The translations under genes and the position numbers were made by a program. This document shows, piece by piece, positions 1 through 5,920 of a DNA stretch of 5,953 bases (within the stretch, counting starts at the first letter, position 1; each line of letters opens with the position of its first letter). Under the pieces are notes generated by a model. That model was given only the letters and a program-made list of their open reading frames with translations, was not told where the DNA came from and did no database searches. Origin of the DNA: Burkholderia sp. (GTDB taxonomy: Bacteria; Pseudomonadota; Gammaproteobacteria; Burkholderiales; Burkholderiaceae); assembly GCA_028292565.1 (NCBI GenBank), contig JAQGMD010000143.1, forward strand, positions 1 through 5,953. Reading direction: 5' to 3'.

Positions 1-1
1 G

Positions 2-919
2 CGCAAGTTCGTCACCGAAAACAATATCGATCTGATAATCGGCTCATCCTCGGTTCCGCCTTCGCTGGCCATCGCCGAAGTCGCGAATGAAACGAAAACG
101 CCACAGATCTCGCTTGCCCCGATCGAAGTAACCGGCCCGAAAAACACGTGGGTGTTCCGCACGCCGCAACATAACTTCCTGATGGCGACCGCACTGGCCG
201 GGCACATGAAGGCCAACAACGTGAAGACGCTGGGCTTCATCGGCTACACCGACGGCTATGGCGAGGGCTGGCTCAAGGAAATGACGAAAGCGGCTGAGAC
301 GGCCGGCATCAAGATCGCGGTGATCGAGCGCTTCAACCGCACCGACACCAGCGTTACCGGCCAGGCGGTGAAACTGGTCTCCGCCAAGCCCGACGCCATC
401 CTGGTGGCCGCTTCGGGCACACCTTCGGTGCTGCCGCAATTGACGATAGTCGAGCGCGGCTTCAAGGGACAGATTTACCAGACGCACGGTACCGCCACCA
501 AGGAGTTCATGCGGGTAGGCGGCAAGGCAGTCGACGGAACCATCCTGCCGGTCGGACCTGTGATCATCGCCAACCAGTTGCCCGACAGCCATCCGTCGAA
601 GAAAGTCGCGACCGAGTATGCGCGCATGTATGAAGAAAAGTATGGCGCCGGATCCTTGTCGTCCTTCGGCGGCCATATGTATGACGCGTACCAGTTGTTC
701 GCCGCAGCGGTGCCGACGGCACTCAAAAAGGGCAAGCCCGGTTCGCCGGAGTTCAGGCAGGCGCTGCGCGACGCGATCGAGACCGGCAAGGAAGTCGTGG
801 GAACCCACGGTGTCTTTAACATGACGTCAACCGACCACTACGGTCACGATGAACGCGCCCGCATCCTGGTGCGTGTGGAGAAGGGTGACTGGCAGCCGCT
901 CACCAGCAGCAGCAAATAG
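2..919 (+). CDS. ABC transporter substrate-binding protein, branched-chain amino acid (LivK/Peripla_BP_6) type, 5'-truncated by window edge
   Basis: Periplasmic ligand-binding component of an ABC importer of the hydrophobic-amino-acid type. Many relatives in aromatic-degradation clusters bind aromatic acids rather than leucine. The reading frame is open from base 2 to a TAG stop and gives 305 residues. Full-length relatives have roughly 380-400, so the signal peptide and first lobe start lie upstream of the window. Visible family features are an IGSSSVPPSLAIAEVA segment near the left edge (the ligand-site strand-loop-helix), a GFIGYTDGYGEGW segment opening the second lobe, a PDAILVAASGTPS segment, and a late GGHMYDAYQLF segment typical of the fold's closing helices. 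The ATG/GTG codons inside (for example GTG at 152) are internal, because homology-like sequence continues upstream of them. It ends 17 nt before the acyl-CoA ligase, which suggests co-transcription and uptake of that enzyme's substrate. Substrate identity is inference from context. Confidence 0.88.
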   Translation, partial: RKFVTENNIDLIIGSSSVPPSLAIAEVANETKTPQISLAPIEVTGPKNTWVFRTPQHNFLMATALAGHMKANNVKTLGFIGYTDGYGEGWLKEMTKAAETAGIKIAVIERFNRTDTSVTGQAVKLVSAKPDAILVAASGTPSVLPQLTIVERGFKGQIYQTHGTATKEFMRVGGKAVDGTILPVGPVIIANQLPDSHPSKKVATEYARMYEEKYGAGSLSSFGGHMYDAYQLFAAAVPTALKKGKPGSPEFRQALRDAIETGKEVVGTHGVFNMTSTDHYGHDERARILVRVEKGDWQPLTSSSK

Positions 920-924
920 CTAAC

Positions 925-930
925 GGAGGG
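925..930 (+). promoter_or_regulatory. Ribosome binding site that decides the start of the acyl-CoA ligase
   Basis: A strong Shine-Dalgarno sequence, GGAGGG, ends 6 nt before the ATG at 937. An in-frame GTG at 931 directly abuts this motif and so is far too close to be used. The site therefore favours ATG 937 (614 residues) over GTG 931 (616 residues). Confidence 0.8.
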
Positions 931-936
931 GTGAGC

Positions 937-2781
937 ATGACCGAAATAATTCGCGACGCCACGCTGTTTGCGAAGCCCGAGGTCGAGGTCGAGCGGCGTA
1001 CCGACGGCACCATACTGCTGCGTTCGCCGATGCCGCTCGAGCCATATCCGCGCTGTGTTGGCGAGTACCTTGAACTTTGGGCGCAGCAGGCACCGGATCG
1101 TCTGTTTCTGCTCGAGCGCGGGCCGCAGGGCGAGTGGCAGGGCGTCACCTACGCACAGGCCAGGCACAAGGTTGTGCAGATTGCGACCTGGCTGCTGCGA
1201 CAGGAGATCAGTCCCGAGCATCCGGTAGTGGTACTGTCGGATAACAGCGTCGACCATGGTCTGCTGATGCTGGCGTGCATGCATGTCGGCATACCGTATT
1301 CGGCCATATCACCCGCTTACTCCCTGGTTTCAAAAGACCATGTGAAGCTGAAGGCGCTGATCAGGCGTCTCGGTCCCGGCGTGATCTATGTGTCGGACGC
1401 CGCGCGTTTCTCGGCGGCGCTTGCTTCCATCAAGGACCTCCACCGCGCGGTACTGGTGGTGGCCGACAGCAGTGCTGTGCCGGAAGGCGCAGTGCCATTC
1501 TCGTCGCTGCAGCAGCAGATCGATGAGGAGCGTGTCGCGCTTGCGTACTCGCGCGTCGGACCTGATACCGTTGCCAAGATATTGTTCACATCGGGCTCGA
1601 CCAGCGAACCGAAAGGGGTGGTCAACACGCACCGGATGCTGTGTTCCAGTCAACAGGCGAAGGCGCAGGTGTGGCCCTTCCTGAAGGACACGCCGCCGGT
1701 GCTGCTCGACTGGCTGCCATGGAACCACACCTTCGGCAGCAACCATAACTTCAACATGATGCTGGCATTCGGCGGCACGCTGTATGTCGACGGAGGCAAG
1801 CCGATGCCGGGCATGTTCGACGCCAGCATCACCAATCTGCGCGAGGTGTCGCCGACGTTGTACCTGAACGTGCCACGCGGCTTCGACATGCTGGTGCCGG
1901 TGTTGCGCAGTGATGCCGCCTTACGCAAAAGTTTCTTCTCAAACCTGCAGGTGATCTTCTATGCCGCTGCAGCGTTACCGCAGCACTTGTGGGACGCGCT
2001 GATCGAGATATCGAAGCAGGAGCTCGGCTATGCACTGCCCATGGTCACCGCGTGGGGATCGACGGAGACGTCGCCCCTCGCGACCGACTGCCACTATCAG
2101 GCGGATCGTTCCGGCGTGATCGGACTGCCCACGCCTGGCACGACGCTCAAGTTGGTACCGAACGGTGACAAGCTCGAAGTCAGGGTAAAGGGTCCCAACG
2201 TCACCCCCGGCTACTTCAAGCAGCCGAAACTGACGACGAAGGCATTCGATGAAGAAGGTTTTTACCTGATAGGCGATGCGGTGCGTTTCGCCGACGCCGA
2301 CCGGCCGCAGCAGGGGCTGGTGTTCAATGGCCGGGTGGCGGAAGACTTCAAACTGTCGACCGGTACCTGGGTCAGTGTCGGTAACCTGCGCGTCAAGGCG
2401 ATCGAGATGCTGGCGCCGCTTGTTCAGGACATCGTGGTGGCGGGGCATGACAGGGACGCGCCTTGTTTCCTGGTTTTTCCGAATGCGGCCGCGTGCCGCC
2501 AGATGGCCGGGGTTGCAAACGATGCGCCGCTGTCGGATGCGTTGATCCACGAGTCGGTGCGCTCGCATGTGAAGCGCGGACTGGCCGCTTTGCAGCAGGC
2601 CGGCAGTGGAACATCTACTTTCGCCGAGCGGGCATTGCTGATGGCGGAACCGCCCTCGGTGGATGGCGGTGAAATTACCGACAAAGGCTACATCAATCAA
2701 TCCGCAGTCCTGAAAAATCGCGTGGCGCTGGTGGCGCGACTCTATGCGGCGACACCGGACATCGACATCATCAGGCTCTGA
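937..2781 (+). CDS. fcs: Feruloyl-CoA synthase-type acyl-CoA ligase (ANL superfamily)
   Basis: ATP-dependent CoA ligase of 614 residues, predicted to convert a hydroxycinnamate such as ferulate or p-coumarate to its CoA thioester via an acyl-adenylate in the cytoplasm. ANL core motifs are visible in order: the P-loop-like TSGSTSEPKG at residues 218-227, the aromatic-rich LDWLPWNHTFGSNHNFN stretch just after it, WGSTE at 373-377, YLIGD at 443-447 and GRVAEDFKLSTGTWVSVG at 465-482. A C-terminal EITDKGYINQ at 579-588 supplies the probable adenylation lysine, K583. The GRxxEDFKLSxGTWVSVG and TDKGYINQ forms are characteristic of the feruloyl-CoA synthase branch rather than generic acetyl- or fatty-acyl-CoA synthetases, and the length is normal for that branch (about 600-630). 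The P-loop motif reads STSEPKG where STGxPKG is more usual. It lies 17 nt after the binding-protein gene and 25 nt before the thiolase. Exact substrate (ferulate, coumarate, caffeate or another aromatic acid) cannot be read from sequence. Confidence 0.87.
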   Translation: MTEIIRDATLFAKPEVEVERRTDGTILLRSPMPLEPYPRCVGEYLELWAQQAPDRLFLLERGPQGEWQGVTYAQARHKVVQIATWLLRQEISPEHPVVVLSDNSVDHGLLMLACMHVGIPYSAISPAYSLVSKDHVKLKALIRRLGPGVIYVSDAARFSAALASIKDLHRAVLVVADSSAVPEGAVPFSSLQQQIDEERVALAYSRVGPDTVAKILFTSGSTSEPKGVVNTHRMLCSSQQAKAQVWPFLKDTPPVLLDWLPWNHTFGSNHNFNMMLAFGGTLYVDGGKPMPGMFDASITNLREVSPTLYLNVPRGFDMLVPVLRSDAALRKSFFSNLQVIFYAAAALPQHLWDALIEISKQELGYALPMVTAWGSTETSPLATDCHYQADRSGVIGLPTPGTTLKLVPNGDKLEVRVKGPNVTPGYFKQPKLTTKAFDEEGFYLIGDAVRFADADRPQQGLVFNGRVAEDFKLSTGTWVSVGNLRVKAIEMLAPLVQDIVVAGHDRDAPCFLVFPNAAACRQMAGVANDAPLSDALIHESVRSHVKRGLAALQQAGSGTSTFAERALLMAEPPSVDGGEITDKGYINQSAVLKNRVALVARLYAATPDIDIIRL

Positions 2782-2806
2782 CTTTACCTCTTGAAAGATA
2801 CCGATC

Positions 2807-4054
2807 ATGAATTCATCAACGGGCGACGCCGCTCTTTCGTCTACCTACAACGACATTTGGCTGGTGGCGGGCACACGCACGCCGTTCGCTGACTACCAGG
2901 GCGTGCTGCGCGAAGTGTCGCCGACCGACCTCGGCATTTACGCGGCGCGCGCATTGTTTGAAAAGAGCGGCCTCCCGGCAACCGACGTTGGCTCGATCAT
3001 TGCGGGCAACCTGGCCCAATCCAGTTTCGATACCTACTACCTGCCGCGCCATATCGGCCTGTATTCGGGCGTGCCGTTGAGCGTGCCGGCCTTGCTGGTA
3101 CATCGCCTGTGCGGTACCGGGTTTGAGGCCATACTCACTGCCGCCGACCAGATCACGCTCGGCAAAACCAACCTGGTGCTGTGCGTTGGGGCCGAGTCGA
3201 TGTCGCGCAATCCGGTGGCCGCGTATACCCACCGCAGCGGTTTCAAACTCGGGCAAATCGAGTTCAAGGATTTCCTGTGGGAGGCGACGCGCGATACTGC
3301 GTCCGACACCCTCATGGGCGATACCGCCGAGAATCTTGCGAAGAAATACGGCATCAGCCGCGAAGAAGTGGACCGGATTGCGGAAAGCAGCTTCGCGCGC
3401 GCAGTGCAGAGCTGGGACAGCGGCTACTTCGACGATGAGGTGAGCGTCGTTACCAACCAGGAATGGACTCCCGACGGCTACAAGCCGCGCGGTCTGAAGC
3501 TGCCACGCAAGACCGAGGCATTCTCCCGCGATGAGCATGTGCGTCCGACACCTTATGAGGTGCTGCAAAAGCTGCGTCCGGCATTCGGCGGTGTTCAAAC
3601 CGGCGGCAATAGCTCTGCCATCGTCGATGGTGCGGCGGCCGTGCTGGTCGCCTCGGGTGATTATGTACGCGCGCATGGCCTCAAGCCATTGGCGCGGATT
3701 GTCGCTGGCAGCGTGGTGGGTGTGCCGCCGGAAATCATGGGCATCGGCCCGGCTCCGGCGATTCGGGCGGTGACCAGGAAGGCGGGCATGTCGCTGCGTA
3801 ATATCGGCCGGTTTGAAATCAATGAAGCGTTCGGTGCGCAGTATCTTGCAGTGGAAAAAGAACTCGACCTCGATCGGGCACGAGTGAATGCGCATGGCGG
3901 CGCAATTGCGATCGGACACCCGCTGGCTGCTTCGGGCGTGCGGCTGACGACGACCGTGGCCCGGCAACTTGCGCTCGAAGACGAGCAATTCGGCATCGCG
4001 TCTGCATGCGCTGGAGGCGGGCAGGGCATCGCGATCTTGCTTGAGAGAGCGTAG
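2807..4054 (+). CDS. Thiolase (acetyl-CoA C-acyltransferase family), probable aryl beta-ketoacyl-CoA thiolase
   Basis: Full-length thiolase of 415 residues, predicted to cleave a beta-ketoacyl-CoA with CoA into acetyl-CoA plus a shortened acyl-CoA. The N-terminal family signature IWLVAGTRTPF begins near residue 17 after a short extension. The nucleophilic cysteine is C102 in HRLCGTGFEAI. NEAFG lies at 339-343, the catalytic histidine is H371 in GHPLAASG, and the acid/base cysteine is C401 in CAGGGQG, so all catalytic residues are present. One deviation is H99 where most thiolases have Asn/Ser/Thr three residues before the nucleophile. The ATG start has a modest TGAAAG Shine-Dalgarno about 9 nt upstream (2792-2797). 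Its position just downstream of a feruloyl-CoA synthase-type ligase recalls the aat beta-ketothiolase near fcs in Pseudomonas ferulate loci. That suggests cleavage of an aryl-beta-ketopropionyl-CoA. A general fatty-acid FadA-like role is the alternative. Confidence 0.88.
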   Translation: MNSSTGDAALSSTYNDIWLVAGTRTPFADYQGVLREVSPTDLGIYAARALFEKSGLPATDVGSIIAGNLAQSSFDTYYLPRHIGLYSGVPLSVPALLVHRLCGTGFEAILTAADQITLGKTNLVLCVGAESMSRNPVAAYTHRSGFKLGQIEFKDFLWEATRDTASDTLMGDTAENLAKKYGISREEVDRIAESSFARAVQSWDSGYFDDEVSVVTNQEWTPDGYKPRGLKLPRKTEAFSRDEHVRPTPYEVLQKLRPAFGGVQTGGNSSAIVDGAAAVLVASGDYVRAHGLKPLARIVAGSVVGVPPEIMGIGPAPAIRAVTRKAGMSLRNIGRFEINEAFGAQYLAVEKELDLDRARVNAHGGAIAIGHPLAASGVRLTTTVARQLALEDEQFGIASACAGGGQGIAILLERA

Positions 4055-4068
4055 AACCCAAGTTGAGC

Positions 4069-4094
4069 GGCGAATGTAATAATCCCCATTCGCC
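4069..4094. promoter_or_regulatory. Perfect inverted repeat with embedded extended -10-like sequence; candidate autoregulatory operator/promoter
   Basis: Two perfect 8-bp arms, GGCGAATG (4069-4076) and CATTCGCC (4087-4094), flank an AT-rich 10-nt centre. The top strand reads TG-T-AATAAT at 4075-4083, which fits an extended -10 element (TGn then five of six TATAAT matches). No good -35 hexamer is seen 16-18 nt upstream. The repeat ends 16 nt before the regulator's ATG. No T-run follows on either strand, so it is not a standard intrinsic terminator. The reading as an operator for the adjacent XRE regulator, or for another dimeric repressor, is inference. Confidence 0.5.
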
Positions 4095-4110
4095 TCATCA
4101 TCCATAACGT

Positions 4111-5046
4111 ATGTCCCTCACCAATCCAAAACCGGTCAGGCCCGAAGCCGGCGCCGGACGTGCAACGCTCAAATCCGTGACGGATGAAACGTCGGAACTG
4201 TCATTGCGCGTCGGACAGCGGATAAAGTCGGCGAGGGCGGCGCGCGCGATGACGATGAAGCAGCTCGCACTGGAGTCGGGCATCTCCCTGCCATACCTGT
4301 CACGCGTGGAAAAGGGCGACGGCAATATTTCCATTGCGGTCCTGCACAGGCTCGCCACGGCGCTCAACCGCCCTACGGAAAGCCTGCTCTCCGACAACGA
4401 TCGCTACGGCGCCGATTATGCGTTGATCGTCGAACTGCTGAAACGCCAGTCGCCCGAGCAACTCGGGGAGATTCGTCGATGGCTGGCCGATCATACGGCA
4501 AAACAAACCGGCGTCAGTGCGCAGCCGCGGCGCATAGCTTTAATCGGATTGCGCGGTGCAGGCAAATCCACGCTGGGTCCGATGCTCGCCAGGCACCTCG
4601 GATCGCCGTTCATCGAGTTGAATCGCGAAATCGAAGCGGAAGCCGGGGTAACCCTCAACGAGATCTTCTGGATTTACGGGCAGGCGGGCTACCGACGCCT
4701 TGAACGCCGTTGTCTCGAACGGGTCATCGCCACTTATCCCGAAGCGGTGCTTGCTACCGGCGGCGGTGTGGTCGCCGAGTCCGCGACTTACGAATTGCTG
4801 CTGCACTCGTTTTACAACGTGTGGGTGCGCGCGGAACCGGAGGACCACTTCCAGCGGGTGATGGCCCAGCATGATGCCCGCATCGCCAGCCCGCAGTTGC
4901 GGCAAGAGGCGATGGAAAACATCCTGCGCACGCTGGAGGCCCGGCAACAGTTGTATGCGCTCGCGCATGCGAACATCAATACCTCCGGAAAAACCGTGGA
5001 GCAAAGCGCCGGGGAACTGGTGGCGCTGCTTTCACAATCCCAATGA
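4111..5046 (+). CDS. boxR: BoxR/BzdR-type transcriptional regulator: XRE helix-turn-helix fused to a shikimate kinase-like domain
   Basis: Regulator of 311 residues. A Cro/CI-type helix-turn-helix lies at about residues 34-90 (core MTMKQLALESGISLPYLSRV), then a linker, then a shikimate kinase-like P-loop domain from about 142 to the end, with Walker A GLRGAGKST at 146-154. The two-domain order and length match BoxR and BzdR, which repress benzoate-degradation genes in Azoarcus/Thauera and respond to benzoyl-CoA. The kinase's substrate-binding Asp pair is replaced (FIELNREIE), while the arginine-rich YGQAGYRRLER and ATGGGVVAE segments persist. This fits a ligand-sensing rather than catalytic domain. 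The ATG at 4111 has no clear Shine-Dalgarno, and an in-frame GTG at codon 23 is a possible later start. It sits 56 nt after the thiolase and 12 nt before the thioesterase. Ligand here is inferred to be an aroyl-CoA such as 4-hydroxybenzoyl-CoA. The symbol is by family resemblance only. Confidence 0.87.
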   Translation: MSLTNPKPVRPEAGAGRATLKSVTDETSELSLRVGQRIKSARAARAMTMKQLALESGISLPYLSRVEKGDGNISIAVLHRLATALNRPTESLLSDNDRYGADYALIVELLKRQSPEQLGEIRRWLADHTAKQTGVSAQPRRIALIGLRGAGKSTLGPMLARHLGSPFIELNREIEAEAGVTLNEIFWIYGQAGYRRLERRCLERVIATYPEAVLATGGGVVAESATYELLLHSFYNVWVRAEPEDHFQRVMAQHDARIASPQLRQEAMENILRTLEARQQLYALAHANINTSGKTVEQSAGELVALLSQSQ

Positions 5047-5058
5047 AAACCCAGGCTT

Positions 5059-5478
5059 ATGGCACGAGTAAATATCCATCGCATCCAGGTTGAATTCGGC
5101 GACTGCGATCCCGCGCAAATCGCGTTCTACCCCAATTTTTTCAGGTGGTATGACGCATCCTCGCGTCACTTCTTTTCAAGCTGCGGTGTACCGCCCTGGC
5201 GCGAACTGGAAAAGACCACAGGTGTGATCGGCACGCCGGTGGTGGAGACCAGCTCGCGTTTCATCCGGCCGACCAGCTATGGCGACACTGTTGAAGTGCA
5301 TACGTCAATAGAAGAGTGGCGCGAAAAAAGTTTTGTGATGAAGCATGAGTTGTGGCGCGGCGACGATTTGCTGGCGGAAGCAAGGGATGTGCGGATCTTT
5401 GCGATCCGTCATCCGGAAGATCCTACGCGTATCAAGGCGGTGCCGGTGCCGGAGGACATCAAGCGGCTCTGCTTGTGA
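5059..5478 (+). CDS. 4-hydroxybenzoyl-CoA thioesterase (hotdog fold, Pseudomonas CBS3-like)
   Basis: Hotdog-fold acyl-CoA thioesterase of 139 residues, predicted to hydrolyse 4-hydroxybenzoyl-CoA or a ring-substituted relative to the free acid and CoA in the cytoplasm. The N-terminal motif EFGDCDPAQIAFYPN places Asp at residue 17, the catalytic position in the Pseudomonas sp. CBS3 enzyme. From memory of that protein, the start (MAR...), the CGVPPWR segment with W47, GTP at 58-60 and EWREKSF at 86-92 also correspond, and length is almost equal (about 140). This makes it closer to that type than to YbgC/YbaW-like general thioesterases, though those remain an alternative. The ribosome binding site is weak (only AGG close to the ATG). 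The gene follows the regulator by 12 nt, so translation may depend on coupling. Context suggests it ends the CoA-bound stage of aromatic side-chain breakdown. Confidence 0.85.
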   Translation: MARVNIHRIQVEFGDCDPAQIAFYPNFFRWYDASSRHFFSSCGVPPWRELEKTTGVIGTPVVETSSRFIRPTSYGDTVEVHTSIEEWREKSFVMKHELWRGDDLLAEARDVRIFAIRHPEDPTRIKAVPVPEDIKRLCL

Positions 5479-5485
5479 GTCGCAA

Positions 5486-5815
5486 TTACCAGGAGCGCTG
5501 ACCTGTTGCGATATAGGCCCGCACCGGATGGTCAAGCATGCCGGGCGGTGCAACCTCGTTCAGTTCGAAATCCCTGACTGTCAGTGCAGTATCGAATTTC
5601 CATCCGAAGGTTTTATCGCCGACAACGAATCGGATGACGTCGCCTTCAGTGACGTTTACGTACCTGGTATCCGGCCCGATGACTATCGTCCGGTCGGTAC
5701 TTACGGGCTGCGCGGGTGTGCCATAAAGATGAACGTAGCTCTTTGCGCCGATCGCAGGTGTAGTCATGATGGAGGAAACGATTGCAAAGGTGGAAAACAA
5801 CATTCTACATTTCAT
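5486..5815 (-). CDS. CzcE-family small periplasmic protein, probable copper/heavy-metal binding
   Basis: Secreted protein of 109 residues on the reverse strand. A basic start (MKCR), hydrophobic core and AIGA end give a likely signal peptide, cleaved near residue 24. The mature part contains DRTIVIGPDTRYVNVTEGD, IRFVVGDKTFGWKFD, FELNEVAPPG and LDHPVRAYIA, in the order typical of CzcE-family proteins. The best known of these is a periplasmic Cu(II)-binding protein of Cupriavidus metallidurans. H29 and H96 are the only histidines of the mature protein. The ATG at 5815 is chosen because an AGGAG lies 6 nt upstream. A longer reading from TTG at 5845 would add ten residues with no support. It converges on the thioesterase gene with 7 nt between stops, so it is not part of that operon. 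Metal specificity cannot be read; the family call is fairly firm. Confidence 0.82.
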   Translation of the reverse strand: MKCRMLFSTFAIVSSIMTTPAIGAKSYVHLYGTPAQPVSTDRTIVIGPDTRYVNVTEGDVIRFVVGDKTFGWKFDTALTVRDFELNEVAPPGMLDHPVRAYIATGQRSW

Positions 5816-5821
5816 TTTTCG

Positions 5822-5826
5822 CTCCT
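5822..5826 (-). promoter_or_regulatory. Ribosome binding site that decides the start of the CzcE-like gene
   Basis: On the reverse strand AGGAG lies 6 nt upstream of the ATG whose first base is 5815. It falls inside the longer TTG-initiated reading, so it argues for the shorter 109-residue product, which also begins directly with a signal-peptide-like MKCR segment. Confidence 0.75.
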
Positions 5827-5899
5827 GCGGTCGACTGGAATGCAAGTCTAGTAAACAAATTCACGAAGGTTCAGTCGGATTGCTACACCTGCTGAGCCA

Positions 5900-5920
5900 C
5901 GTCATGAAGAATGCATGACG
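5900..5920. promoter_or_regulatory. Perfect 7-7-7 inverted repeat upstream of the CzcE-like gene; candidate operator
   Basis: Arms CGTCATG (5900-5906) and CATGACG (5914-5920) are perfect complements around a 7-nt centre. The site lies 85-105 nt upstream of the CzcE-like start codon, a typical distance for an activator site, in an otherwise gene-free stretch. Which regulator would bind it, and whether it serves the CzcE-like gene or a divergent gene to the right of the window, cannot be told. I could not place a convincing sigma-70 promoter for the CzcE-like gene between this repeat and its start codon. Confidence 0.35.

Noticed and set aside
931..936. GTG start at 931 for the acyl-CoA ligase.
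   Set aside because: It touches the Shine-Dalgarno GGAGG, whereas ATG at 937 has proper spacing.
4069..4094. Rho-independent terminator after the thiolase.
   Set aside because: The stem is perfect but the loop is 10 nt and AT-rich, and no run of T follows on either strand. An operator/promoter reading fits better.
44..4105. Long reverse-strand open frames opposite the main genes (44-808, 1975-2808, 2816-4105).
   Set aside because: They lie exactly opposite well-supported genes in GC-rich DNA, their translations are rich in Arg/His/Gly with no recognisable domain, and high GC lowers the stop frequency on the opposite strand.
4055..4110. BzdR-type operator (TGCA-N6-GGNTA).
   Set aside because: No TGCA occurs in this gap, so the published BzdR site is not present here.
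5816..5845. TTG start at 5845 giving a 119-residue CzcE-like protein.
   Set aside because: The ribosome binding site and signal-peptide start fit ATG at 5815; the extra ten residues would precede the signal peptide without purpose.
5833..5848. Short dyad GACT...AGTC near the CzcE-like start, possible MerR-type operator.
   Set aside because: Only 4-bp arms with mismatched interior and no promoter of the long-spacer MerR type around it; expected by chance.
5538..5851. Forward open frames over 5345-5851 opposite the CzcE-like gene.
   Set aside because: They overlap the thioesterase end and the CzcE-like gene, have no ribosome binding site or domain resemblance, and the reverse-strand reading matches a known family.
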